From: Bdellovibrio sp.
Lineage (GTDB): Bacteria; Bdellovibrionota; Bdellovibrionia; Bdellovibrionales; Bdellovibrionaceae
DNA: 13,153 bases
Direction: 5' to 3'
Assembly (NCBI GenBank): GCA_017745015.1
Contig: JAGIAF010000066.1
Span: forward strand, 1 to 13,153
A program made the translations under genes and the position numbers. Below, piece after piece: positions 7,253-13,153 of this stretch (positions within the stretch are counted from its first letter, which is position 1; each line of letters begins with the position of its first letter). A model generated the notes under the pieces. That model made no database searches and was not told the origin of the DNA. It saw only the letters and a program-made list of their open reading frames with translations.

Positions 7253-7322
7253 AGATTATTAGTTGGCAACTCCATTATGTTTACAAGAGTTTAACTCCAC
7301 ACATCTTTTAAGTTCATTTAAT
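7253..7322. promoter_or_regulatory. Divergent promoter region between wecB and the nfr-like operon
   Basis: The two genes share about 125 bases (7234-7358), so both promoters should be here. On the minus strand a TAATAAT lies at about 7254-7260 with a TTGTAA near 7281-7286. On the plus strand TTTAAT (7317-7322) could be a -10 without a convincing -35. No operator palindrome was recognised. Low-confidence call. Confidence 0.22.
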
Positions 7323-7358
7323 TTCAGTTTCCAACATCTTAGAAAGAGGAATTCTCCT

Positions 7359-8165
7359 ATGAGCAAAATGAAAATAAAGTTCGTTCTGAGTTCCGTTCTT
7401 GCATCGTTAGTGTGTTTTTCAACAGGCGCACGTGCGCAAGATCAAGTTCCAGAAATGCAACCAGTCATTACAATGCCGTTAGAAGAATCCACAGTTAAGA
7501 AAGGATTTTTCGATCTCTACTCGGAGAGCAGTTACTACTATGACTATGATTTCGTCACCGACACGCGCCTGCGTTACTATCAACCGCTTACGGAAGTGGT
7601 CTCCATGGCCGTGTCCACATATATTGGTGCGGGGATTCAGTACCAGTCCATGGGTGCTCGTGAAAAGTATTACGACGACACAGTGAATCCTCATCTTGGT
7701 TTGCAACTACAAATTCTTCCTGGTGTGAAACTTCAAGGACAAATCGGTTATCGCACAGTGATGGGGCTGAACGACGAGACATCTTCCACAACCTGGGACC
7801 CACGCATGATCTTTGCGGCGGGAAATTTATGGAATTGGGGCGCGACACAAAACTTCACCGAAGGTTATGGCGAAGTCACTTATGTGCCGCGCCTGTCGTC
7901 GACTCCCGTGTCCGTTGTCTGGATTAAACAAGGTTATCGTTGGATTCCGGCTTCTTTAGTTAAGCTTGATGCCTACGGTGAAATGTATGCCCGCGAAAGT
8001 CGTAGTGACGACCTAGGTCCTACGATCACAGAGTGGCGTATGGGGGCGCGCAGTACTTGGGATTATAAAAAGTGGTCTGTTTCAGCACTTGTTTTTCATG
8101 CTTTCAATCGTGAAGTTCCTAAGGGGGAGATTGAAGGTCTATTCACAGTAGGGGGCAACTTTTAA
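7359..8165 (+). CDS. Outer-membrane beta-barrel candidate, compact NfrA-like protein
   Basis: The 268-residue protein starts at ATG 7359, supported by AGAGGA at 7345-7350; the frame is open further upstream (to 7263), but that part has no start signal. A typical Sec signal peptide (basic MSKMKIKF, hydrophobic core, ARA cleavage after residue 26) is followed by a short acidic/proline segment. The rest alternates aromatic and polar residues as in amphipathic strands and ends in FTVGGNF with a C-terminal Phe, as many outer-membrane barrel proteins do. It overlaps the NfrB-type synthase (TAATG), and the pairing matches nfrA-nfrB, where NfrA is the outer-membrane glycan export partner. E. coli NfrA is far longer, with a repeat-rich periplasmic region that this protein lacks. 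The NfrA relation is inferred mainly from context. Confidence 0.7.
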   Translation: MSKMKIKFVLSSVLASLVCFSTGARAQDQVPEMQPVITMPLEESTVKKGFFDLYSESSYYYDYDFVTDTRLRYYQPLTEVVSMAVSTYIGAGIQYQSMGAREKYYDDTVNPHLGLQLQILPGVKLQGQIGYRTVMGLNDETSSTTWDPRMIFAAGNLWNWGATQNFTEGYGEVTYVPRLSSTPVSVVWIKQGYRWIPASLVKLDAYGEMYARESRSDDLGPTITEWRMGARSTWDYKKWSVSALVFHAFNREVPKGEIEGLFTVGGNF

Positions 8166-9559
8166 TGGCATTGAATCTTGGGGTGAGTGAACTCTTTGCG
8201 ACGCTAGCCTATGCCGTAGTGATCGCGACAGTTCTGTTTATTTTGGATGATCTCTTTATTGATTTTGTGGCTTTCGTCAAAAGACTTAAACCCCGAGTGA
8301 TAACGACATCTGTTTTGTCTCGTATGAAACGCGCTGAACAAAAGCGCATTGCAATCATGATTGCAAATTGGAAAGAGGCTGAAGTTATCGGCCCGATGAT
8401 TCGCGGTAATGTGCGAGGCATTGACTATCAAAATTATACGTTCTTTTTGGGAGTTTATCCCAACGACACGGCGACCTGGCAGGAAGCAAGTAGACTTGAA
8501 AAGCTTTTTCCAGACAAAGTCGTCGTTGTCGTTAACTCTCAGCCGGGGCCGACTTCCAAAGGACAAATGCTAAATGAAATAGCTCGGCAGATCATTGCGT
8601 CGGAAGAAAAGACCGGAGTGAAGGCAGATTTGTTTTTAATGCAAGATTCAGAAGACGTTTTGCATCCACAGGCTTTTACGCTTTTAAATTATTATAGCCG
8701 CGAAGCTGACTTTATCCAAATCCCAGTGTTTTCCTTCGAAGTTCCAAAAAAATCACTGGTGGGCGGCGTTTATATTGATGAATTCAGTGAGTCGCACACC
8801 AAAGATTTATTGGTTCGCCAATATCTCGGTGCTGCGATTCCTTCAGCAGGAGTTGGAACATGCATGTCACGACATTTGGTGATGAGCATGATGATTCGCC
8901 AAGAAGGTCAGTTATTGAAAGAGGATACTCTGACTGAGGATTACCATCTCGGGATCATGGCGAAGCCCATGGGGTTTAAAAGTCAGTTTATTTGTGCGCA
9001 GTTGGAAAATGAAAAAGGGGAGCGTGAGTTCGTAGCAACTCGCGAATACTTCCCAGCAAAATTCATGGCAAGTGTTCGACAGAAGTCACGCTGGACTCTG
9101 GGGATTGCGTATCAGGGCCTTGCGAATTTGCAGTGGATGGGGTCAACGGTCGATCGCTACTTCTTGATGCGTGATCGTAAAGGACCTTTGTGTAGTGTCT
9201 TAGTTGTGTTGTCTGTCTTAGTGTTGATTGGTTTAGCGGTTTCACGTTGGTGGGCGGGAGATATTCCTTCGGCTTTGAAAACAAATCTCTTCGCGACCCT
9301 GGTGAGCTTCAATGCTCTGGCTATGGTTTTGCGAGTGATTCAACGGATGCGTGCCGTTCACTTAGTCAATGGTTCGGGGCAGATTCTTATGGTTCCTGTA
9401 CGGTGGTTGGTTGCGAATGCGGTGAATGTTCTTGCGACCGTAAAAGCGCATCGCCAATACAAAGATTCTCAAAGAACCGGGAAAAGACCCGTTTGGATTA
9501 AAACAGATCACCAGTTGCCAGCGCACTTCGGTGCCGAGGCGGAGGTTCAAATCAAATGA
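8165..9559 (+). CDS. nfrB: NfrB-type processive family 2 glycosyltransferase (inner membrane)
   Basis: It is predicted to polymerise a sugar nucleotide at the cytoplasmic face of the inner membrane. Residues 8-37 form an N-terminal membrane helix and 340-425 hold two to three more. The catalytic domain shows the NfrB-like landmarks YPND (98-101), PGPTSK (127-132), Asp161 and Asp164 in QDSEDV, IDEFSE (204-209), IPSAGVGTC (225-233), TEDY (257-260) with the candidate base, and QKSRW (306-310), the QxxRW signature of processive GT2 synthases. All catalytic motifs are intact. At 464 residues it is much shorter than E. coli NfrB and lacks the C-terminal MshEN-type c-di-GMP-binding domain. The ATG overlaps the upstream stop (TAATG) and its own stop overlaps the next start (ATGA), so the three genes form one operon. 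Substrate UDP-ManNAc is inferred from wecB next door. Confidence 0.9.
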   Translation: MALNLGVSELFATLAYAVVIATVLFILDDLFIDFVAFVKRLKPRVITTSVLSRMKRAEQKRIAIMIANWKEAEVIGPMIRGNVRGIDYQNYTFFLGVYPNDTATWQEASRLEKLFPDKVVVVVNSQPGPTSKGQMLNEIARQIIASEEKTGVKADLFLMQDSEDVLHPQAFTLLNYYSREADFIQIPVFSFEVPKKSLVGGVYIDEFSESHTKDLLVRQYLGAAIPSAGVGTCMSRHLVMSMMIRQEGQLLKEDTLTEDYHLGIMAKPMGFKSQFICAQLENEKGEREFVATREYFPAKFMASVRQKSRWTLGIAYQGLANLQWMGSTVDRYFLMRDRKGPLCSVLVVLSVLVLIGLAVSRWWAGDIPSALKTNLFATLVSFNALAMVLRVIQRMRAVHLVNGSGQILMVPVRWLVANAVNVLATVKAHRQYKDSQRTGKRPVWIKTDHQLPAHFGAEAEVQIK

Positions 9560-10251
9560 GAGCAGCGGCCATCACAGGGATTGTGGGAACAGTTGTCGCA
9601 GTAATCTTAATTTGCATCGTGGGTTTCACGAAGAAACCCGGCGAGCGCTGCATTGGTATTTTTTATGACAACAAAGATGTGATCTCGTCCGTAGCAAAAG
9701 CGCTTCATTCATATCCAGATTTCGAGAAGGTGTACACGCGAATTGAAAATTACAGCTCGGGTGAGATCGAGCGTTGTCAGGCAAGCTTTATTATTAATAC
9801 TGAATTTGAAAACAAGATTCCTCGTCGCTTGCTTGAAGATTATACTCATTCCGAACGAAACGTCGCTTGGCTCGGATATAATATTTGGCAGTTAGGTGAA
9901 CATCTCGAGAAAAACATGGGGCTTCGCTATATCGGGGCTGTCAGCAAAGCTCACGAAGGCAGTTGTGATTTGTTTTATCGAGGTCGGGTTTCTGCTTGCT
10001 CCGAGCGCGGACTGCCATTGCAGCTTGAGTTCTTGCCGACCAATCACGTGCGGATTGAAATTATGGCAGAGTCTCGTGTCAGAGGGGGGCGCGAGTTGAC
10101 GCCTTATTTAGTCCGATCTCGCAATCGCTTCTATATGGCGGATGTTAATTTTGGATCTGTATTCGCGGATTTCCTTTCAGAACTCGTGGGAAGTCCGTTG
10201 CGTCTTAAAGCGGAGCCATCCCCATCCCGTCGTCTAGTTAAGGGTTTCTGA
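9556..10251 (+). CDS. Membrane-anchored accessory protein of the nfr-like operon, resembling the N-terminal domain of DUF2334 deacetylase proteins
   Basis: The 231-residue protein has one N-terminal membrane helix (about residues 4-24) and a soluble remainder, presumably periplasmic. The start overlaps the nfrB stop by ATGA, so it is translationally coupled and should act with the synthase. A flavodoxin-like start (GIFYDNKD), then ASFIINTEF, then NVAWLGYNIWQL and a late PYLVRSRNRFYMADVNF segment recall, from memory, the non-catalytic N-terminal region of DUF2334 polysaccharide deacetylase proteins. No deacetylase motifs (no paired DD or HxxxH) are present. It could sense or guide the glycan; no activity can be assigned. 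Coding is very likely, the family relation moderate. Confidence 0.7.
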   Translation: MRAAAITGIVGTVVAVILICIVGFTKKPGERCIGIFYDNKDVISSVAKALHSYPDFEKVYTRIENYSSGEIERCQASFIINTEFENKIPRRLLEDYTHSERNVAWLGYNIWQLGEHLEKNMGLRYIGAVSKAHEGSCDLFYRGRVSACSERGLPLQLEFLPTNHVRIEIMAESRVRGGRELTPYLVRSRNRFYMADVNFGSVFADFLSELVGSPLRLKAEPSPSRRLVKGF

Positions 10252-10255
10252 TTGT

Positions 10256-10354
10256 AAATGCACCGTATTTTGGGCCATTTTATCATAAAAATGCATGGCA
10301 TTTTGAGCCAAATTAACATGAAAATGCTGGCAATTTTGGGCCAAACAACCTAGA
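10256..10354. repeat. Three tandem 33-bp repeats with internal inverted repeats, upstream of the ATPase gene
   Basis: Units start at 10256, 10289 and 10322 with an exact 33-base period. All begin AAATGC and share ATTTTGRGCCA at unit positions 12-22; units 1 and 2 agree at 25 of 33 positions, units 2 and 3 at 23. Each unit starts with a small dyad. The clearest is unit 2 with AAAATGC (10288-10294), ATG, GCATTTT (10298-10304). Unit 1 has a 6-bp version with one G-T pair, and unit 3 is imperfect. The array fills the gap between the nfr-like operon and the ATPase start at 10363, so it must overlap that gene's promoter. A regulator-binding array is the simplest reading. Confidence 0.88.
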
Positions 10355-10356
10355 AT
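10327..10356 (+). promoter_or_regulatory. Candidate promoter of the AAA/DUF4143 gene inside the last repeat
   Basis: CTGGCA (10327-10332) and TAGAAT (10351-10356) are separated by 18 bases and could be -35 and -10 boxes. Transcription would then begin at or very near the ATG (10363), giving an almost leaderless message; the only Shine-Dalgarno-like bases are AAGG, two bases from the ATG. The -35 lies within repeat unit 3, so a protein bound there would block it. Weak call. Confidence 0.3.
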
Positions 10357-10362
10357 AAGGCC

Positions 10363-11721
10363 ATGAAACGGCATGCTTTAAAAGACCTAACTAATTGGTA
10401 TAAAAGGGAAAAAAGAAAGCCTCTGGTGCTGCGTGGAGCCCGCCAAGTTGGCAAGTCGACGTTAGTCAGGCATTTAGCGGACTCTCTGGGGTTAGATCTT
10501 TTTGAAATTAACTTAGAAAAACAAAAGCTGCTCAGCCTTCAAAGTGAAGGAATTGAGGTCTCTCCTATTTTGCAAGAAGTGGAAATTATCTGCAATAAGA
10601 AGATCTCTGCGAAAGCACTTCTGTTTTTTGATGAGGCTCAGGATCAGAAAAAAATACTAGCGACCCTTCGTTATTTCTTCGAGGAATATCCTGACATCGC
10701 AGTGATTGCTGCGGGCTCCTTGTTGGATTTTGCACTTAAAAAAGCAGAGTACTCAGTACCAGTCGGTCGTATCGAGTATTATTTTTTAGGGCCCATGAAG
10801 TTTACAGAGTTTCTGGAGGCGATGGGTGAGCCGCTGCTTCTTGAAAAATTAAATGATTTTTCCGGGGCGTTACTGGAGGCGACACATCATCGTCTAATGC
10901 GTAGATGGCGAGAATATCTCTATGTCGGAGGGATGCCTGAGGCTGTATTAACGTATCTTCAGACCAACAGTCCTTTAGAGGTTCGGCGCATTCAAAATGC
11001 AATTCTTCAAGCGTACCAAGAAGATTTCAACAAGTACGCTCTGTATGCGCAATACCGACGTGTGCGTCGAATTTTCAATTTTGTGCCTGGGCACTTGGGG
11101 CAGAAGTTGAAATATGTGGAAATAGATCCAGATGAAAAGGCGCGAGATCTTAAAGCAGCACTTGAATTGTTGATATTAGCTCGTGTTTTTATTCCTGTGT
11201 ATCATACGAATGCCAGCGGACTGCCTCTGAAGTCGCAAATGGATGAGAGTGTATTTAAGTGTTACTTCTTGGATGTGGGATTAGTCTGTGCTTTTCAAGG
11301 TGTAGACTGGAGTCTTTTAACGACCTCTTCTTCGGAAGAACTTTTAGTGAAGGGACCTTTAGTAGAACAATTTGTAGCACAACATTTATTCTTCCAGAGC
11401 GAAGGTTTTATGGAGCCGGAGCTTTTTTATTGGTTGCGGGATAAAAAAGCCCAAAATGCGGAAGTTGATTTTGTGATGACCATCGACGGGCAAATAGTGC
11501 CTGTTGAGGTTAAATCCGGTAAAGGAGGTCGACTTAAGTCGTTGATGGTCTTTATGAAGGAGAAGGAGCTTCCCGTAGCGCTCCGTACGGATATAAACTT
11601 ACCAAGCAGTGAGCTTATTGATCAGAAAATTAACGAATCCATGGGGCGGTCTGTCTTTGAGCTTAAAAACATGCCCTTGTATCTGATCGAAAAGATTGTG
11701 GATGTTTTTCGTAAGCTTTAG
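10363..11721 (+). CDS. AAA-family ATPase with C-terminal DUF4143 domain
   Basis: The 452-residue protein follows the usual AAA_14 plus DUF4143 plan. Walker A is GARQVGKST (25-33), Walker B is LLFFDEAQD (86-94), and a sensor-like AAGSLLDF lies at 116-123. The DUF4143 part (about 215-420) has NAEVDF (365-370) and PVEVKSGK (380-387), that is E/D followed by ExK, the layout of a degenerate PD-(D/E)xK nuclease fold. These ATPases are common in genomes, often in accessory DNA, and their roles are poorly known. No signal peptide or membrane helix is present. The start has almost no ribosome-binding site and sits 8 bases after the 33-bp repeat array. Codon choice looks more AT-rich than in the pst genes, by eye. 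The next gene starts 13 bases downstream and could be co-transcribed. Confidence 0.9.
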   Translation: MKRHALKDLTNWYKREKRKPLVLRGARQVGKSTLVRHLADSLGLDLFEINLEKQKLLSLQSEGIEVSPILQEVEIICNKKISAKALLFFDEAQDQKKILATLRYFFEEYPDIAVIAAGSLLDFALKKAEYSVPVGRIEYYFLGPMKFTEFLEAMGEPLLLEKLNDFSGALLEATHHRLMRRWREYLYVGGMPEAVLTYLQTNSPLEVRRIQNAILQAYQEDFNKYALYAQYRRVRRIFNFVPGHLGQKLKYVEIDPDEKARDLKAALELLILARVFIPVYHTNASGLPLKSQMDESVFKCYFLDVGLVCAFQGVDWSLLTTSSSEELLVKGPLVEQFVAQHLFFQSEGFMEPELFYWLRDKKAQNAEVDFVMTIDGQIVPVEVKSGKGGRLKSLMVFMKEKELPVALRTDINLPSSELIDQKINESMGRSVFELKNMPLYLIEKIVDVFRKL

Positions 11722-11734
11722 TTAGGAGCATTTT

Positions 11735-12043
11735 GTGTCATCATTTCACTCTGATAAATATTTTATTCGCGAATCTCTTTATAACCTCGTTGAGCTATCT
11801 TTGCTTGCAAGAATGTACGAGGAGCATTGCACTCCTGCGGCGGAATCTGGAAAGATCAGCAAAGAGTCCCTTTCTCAGACACTTTTGAAAATGAAAGCAA
11901 CTGAAGGCAAGGGTGAATTGCGCGTAGCTATTCACGATACGGATCCTGTTGGTTTTTACTGGAAGTATGAAGGTAAGGTTGTAGCTCACTGGGTTCATCC
12001 CACTCATCGTGGTGAGGGTGTTGAGCAAGGTCTTCTGGGATGA
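11735..12043 (+). CDS. Small protein resembling the N-terminal half of a GNAT acetyltransferase
   Basis: The 102-residue protein starts at GTG 11735 with AGGAG at 11724-11728, a good site that supports real translation. Residues 8-55 look helical, as in the first helices of GNAT folds. ELRVAIHD (61-68), PVGFYWKYEGK (71-81) and VVAHWVHP (82-89) fit strands 2-4, then HRGEGVEQGLL (91-101) matches the acetyl-CoA pyrophosphate loop. The protein stops there, where a GNAT domain would have another 40-60 residues. The loop's last Gly/Ala is Glu97. The stop overlaps the next start (ATGA). The downstream gene has its own complete N-terminus, so no frameshifted GNAT remainder follows. It may be a partner subunit or a remnant; it is not confidently an enzyme. 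Confidence 0.65.
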   Translation: MSSFHSDKYFIRESLYNLVELSLLARMYEEHCTPAAESGKISKESLSQTLLKMKATEGKGELRVAIHDTDPVGFYWKYEGKVVAHWVHPTHRGEGVEQGLLG

Positions 12044-13044
12044 ATTTAGAATTTTGGCGCGGGCGCAAAGTCTTTATTACAGGTCATACCGGCTTTCGTG
12101 GAAGTTGGTTGGCTTTGACCTTGCAAAAAGCTGGCGCCGAAGTTTTCGGATTTTCTCTTTCTCCAAATAGCAGCCCTAATTTCTTCGAGGTCGCGAATGT
12201 CGGCCAAGGAGTTAATTCAACGTTTGCGGATATTCGTGATCGAGAGTCGCTGAGTTCGGCTTTGAATTATTCTGCGGCGGAAGTGGTTTTCCATCTGGCT
12301 GGTGGTGGTGGTCTTAAAGACTCTTGGGATAAGGTGACCGACGTCTATTCCTCGCAAGTGATGGGGACTATCAATCTACTTGAATGTTTGCGTGAGACCG
12401 CTACGGTTCGTGCGGCAGTGATCCTTTCGTCAGACAAAATCTATCGGGCTGAAAATGAAGCACATAAGGAACTCGCTCCATTGGCGGGAAGTTCTCCGGC
12501 CGCAACGGCAAAAGCCTGTTCCGACCTTATTTTGGAATCGTATCTCAGCGGCGTGTTTGCGCCGGAAAAATATAACAAACATAAAATTGCCTTAGCTTCT
12601 GCTCGCATGGGCGCAGTTATAGGCGGCGGAGATTTCTCCTTTGAAAGTTTGATCTGGCAACTGGCGCAAGCAGAGCAAGCGGGGTTGGAACTACCTTTGA
12701 AAAATCCAAACTCAATTCGCCCCTGGATGCACGTTGATGACGCGGTTTCTGCGTTGCTCACCCTCGGTCAGGCGCTTCTTGAGAGTGGCCCTAAAGCTTC
12801 AGGATCTTGGAACTTTGGAGTCGATAAAAACAATCAAGGCAGTGTTGGGCAAGTGGCCGCTCTTTTCACTCACTTCTTTAAGGGCAGCGAGTGTCCGCTG
12901 ATGCATACTCCAGAAAATCCGTCGATTCACGGCTTGCTAGATTCGTCAAAAGCTCGCACTCAACTTGGTTGGTCTGCTGATACGGATATACCGGCAGCCA
13001 TTCGTAAGACGACAGAGTGGTATAAGAATTATTTCGGGACGTAG
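12040..13044 (+). CDS. CDP-glucose 4,6-dehydratase-like SDR (RfbG family) lacking the catalytic tyrosine
   Basis: The 334-residue extended SDR has the N-terminus of RfbG-type nucleotide-sugar dehydratases: FWRGRKVFITGHTGFRGSW with the NAD-binding GHTGFRG at 15-21. VFHLAGGGGLKDSW (83-96), GTINLLECLRE (109-119) and SSDKIY (130-135) follow, with the Asp-Lys pair of the family active site. Further on are SARMGAVIGGGDF (187-199) and RPWMHVDDAV (227-236). The usual DPYSASK, which carries the catalytic Tyr of YxxxK, reads SSPAATAK at 151-158, so Tyr is Ala154 while Lys158 remains. The YRE-type segment before it also appears shortened. This suggests a changed or lost activity, or a non-catalytic paralogue. 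It is coupled to the half-GNAT gene by ATGA. Substrate is unknown; CDP-glucose is only the closest family guess. Confidence 0.82.
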   Translation: MNLEFWRGRKVFITGHTGFRGSWLALTLQKAGAEVFGFSLSPNSSPNFFEVANVGQGVNSTFADIRDRESLSSALNYSAAEVVFHLAGGGGLKDSWDKVTDVYSSQVMGTINLLECLRETATVRAAVILSSDKIYRAENEAHKELAPLAGSSPAATAKACSDLILESYLSGVFAPEKYNKHKIALASARMGAVIGGGDFSFESLIWQLAQAEQAGLELPLKNPNSIRPWMHVDDAVSALLTLGQALLESGPKASGSWNFGVDKNNQGSVGQVAALFTHFFKGSECPLMHTPENPSIHGLLDSSKARTQLGWSADTDIPAAIRKTTEWYKNYFGT

Positions 13045-13049
13045 ACTGC

Positions 13050-13153
13050 TTAACTAACTTTCCCGCTAAGCGCTTTTTCGATGCGAGTCAGTCGCTCCTC
13101 TAGAGAAATTTCAGTTGATGCCTTTTTTAAAAGAGAGTTTGCCAGGGTTTGAT
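13050..13153 (-). CDS. C-terminal end of a convergent gene, function unknown (partial)
   Basis: On the minus strand a frame is open from the window edge to TAA at 13050-13052, giving 33 residues. The end, ISLEERLTRIEKALSGKVS, looks like a charged amphipathic helix. Both other minus frames are closed in this stretch. It converges on the dehydratase gene with five bases between the stops, matching the tight spacing seen elsewhere in the window. Too little is present to assign a family. Confidence 0.5.
   Translation of the reverse strand, partial: QTLANSLLKKASTEISLEERLTRIEKALSGKVS

Noticed and set aside
7234..7275. Longer wecB start at 7275
   Set aside because: The family begins at the MKTILVGFGTRPE segment; the extra 14 residues match nothing and would overlap the divergent promoter.
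7263..7358. Upstream extension of the barrel gene from a TTG codon
   Set aside because: The added residues would bury the signal peptide; ATG 7359 has a Shine-Dalgarno and gives a normal Sec signal.
10256..10354. Possible CRISPR array
   Set aside because: Units are contiguous and diverged along their whole length, with no constant repeat/unique spacer pattern and no cas genes nearby.
12040..12300. Frameshifted remainder of the half-GNAT protein
   Set aside because: The region encodes a complete SDR N-terminus with a Rossmann glycine motif, and no GNAT-like sequence was seen in the other plus frames.

Overview
The window looks like a chromosomal segment of a didermal proteobacterium-like organism. 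Sec signal peptides, an outer-membrane barrel candidate ending in Phe, an N4-receptor-type glycan synthase and a Pst transporter all fit a Gram-negative cell. Overall style (moderate GC, soluble PAS kinases, compact operons) reminds me of Bdellovibrio-like predatory bacteria, but that is an impression and no gene in the window proves it.

Layout. (1) 1-1773: the 3' end of a Fur-family metalloregulator runs into a convergent soluble PAS-PAS histidine kinase, with one base between the two stop codons. (2) 1891-5527: a complete phosphate ABC transporter operon, pstS-pstC-pstA-pstB, divergent from the kinase; no phoU, phoB or phoR is in the window. (3) 5522-6067: a short intergenic-element zone holding a four-copy GGATAA tandem repeat and two inverted copies of a palindromic double-hairpin element. 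The copies bracket a small membrane protein with a zinc ribbon, and each lies in sense orientation at the 3' end of a gene (pstB and wecB). (4) 6070-10251: a wecB-type UDP-GlcNAc 2-epimerase divergent from a three-gene operon of a small outer-membrane barrel candidate, an NfrB-type processive glycosyltransferase, and a membrane-anchored accessory protein. In E. coli the wecB locus is also nfrC, so this resembles a compact nfrC/nfrA/nfrB phage-N4-receptor-type exopolysaccharide locus. (5) 10256-10354: three 33-bp tandem repeats, each carrying a small inverted repeat, lie directly in front of an AAA/DUF4143 ATPase gene (10363-11721). (6) 11735-13044: a small protein resembling half of a GNAT acetyltransferase is translationally coupled to a CDP-glucose 4,6-dehydratase-like SDR that lacks the usual catalytic tyrosine. 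A convergent gene of unknown function begins to appear at the right edge.

How the parts fit. The pst operon imports phosphate and may be governed by an unidentified regulator, with the divergent kinase a positional candidate. The wecB/nfr block is inferred to make UDP-ManNAc, polymerise it at the inner membrane and export a surface glycan. The right-hand genes look like nucleotide-sugar genes, but both have lost hallmark residues. The best candidates for something undescribed are the compact nfr-like locus, the 33-bp repeats upstream of the ATPase, the paired double-hairpin elements, and the degenerate half-GNAT/SDR pair.
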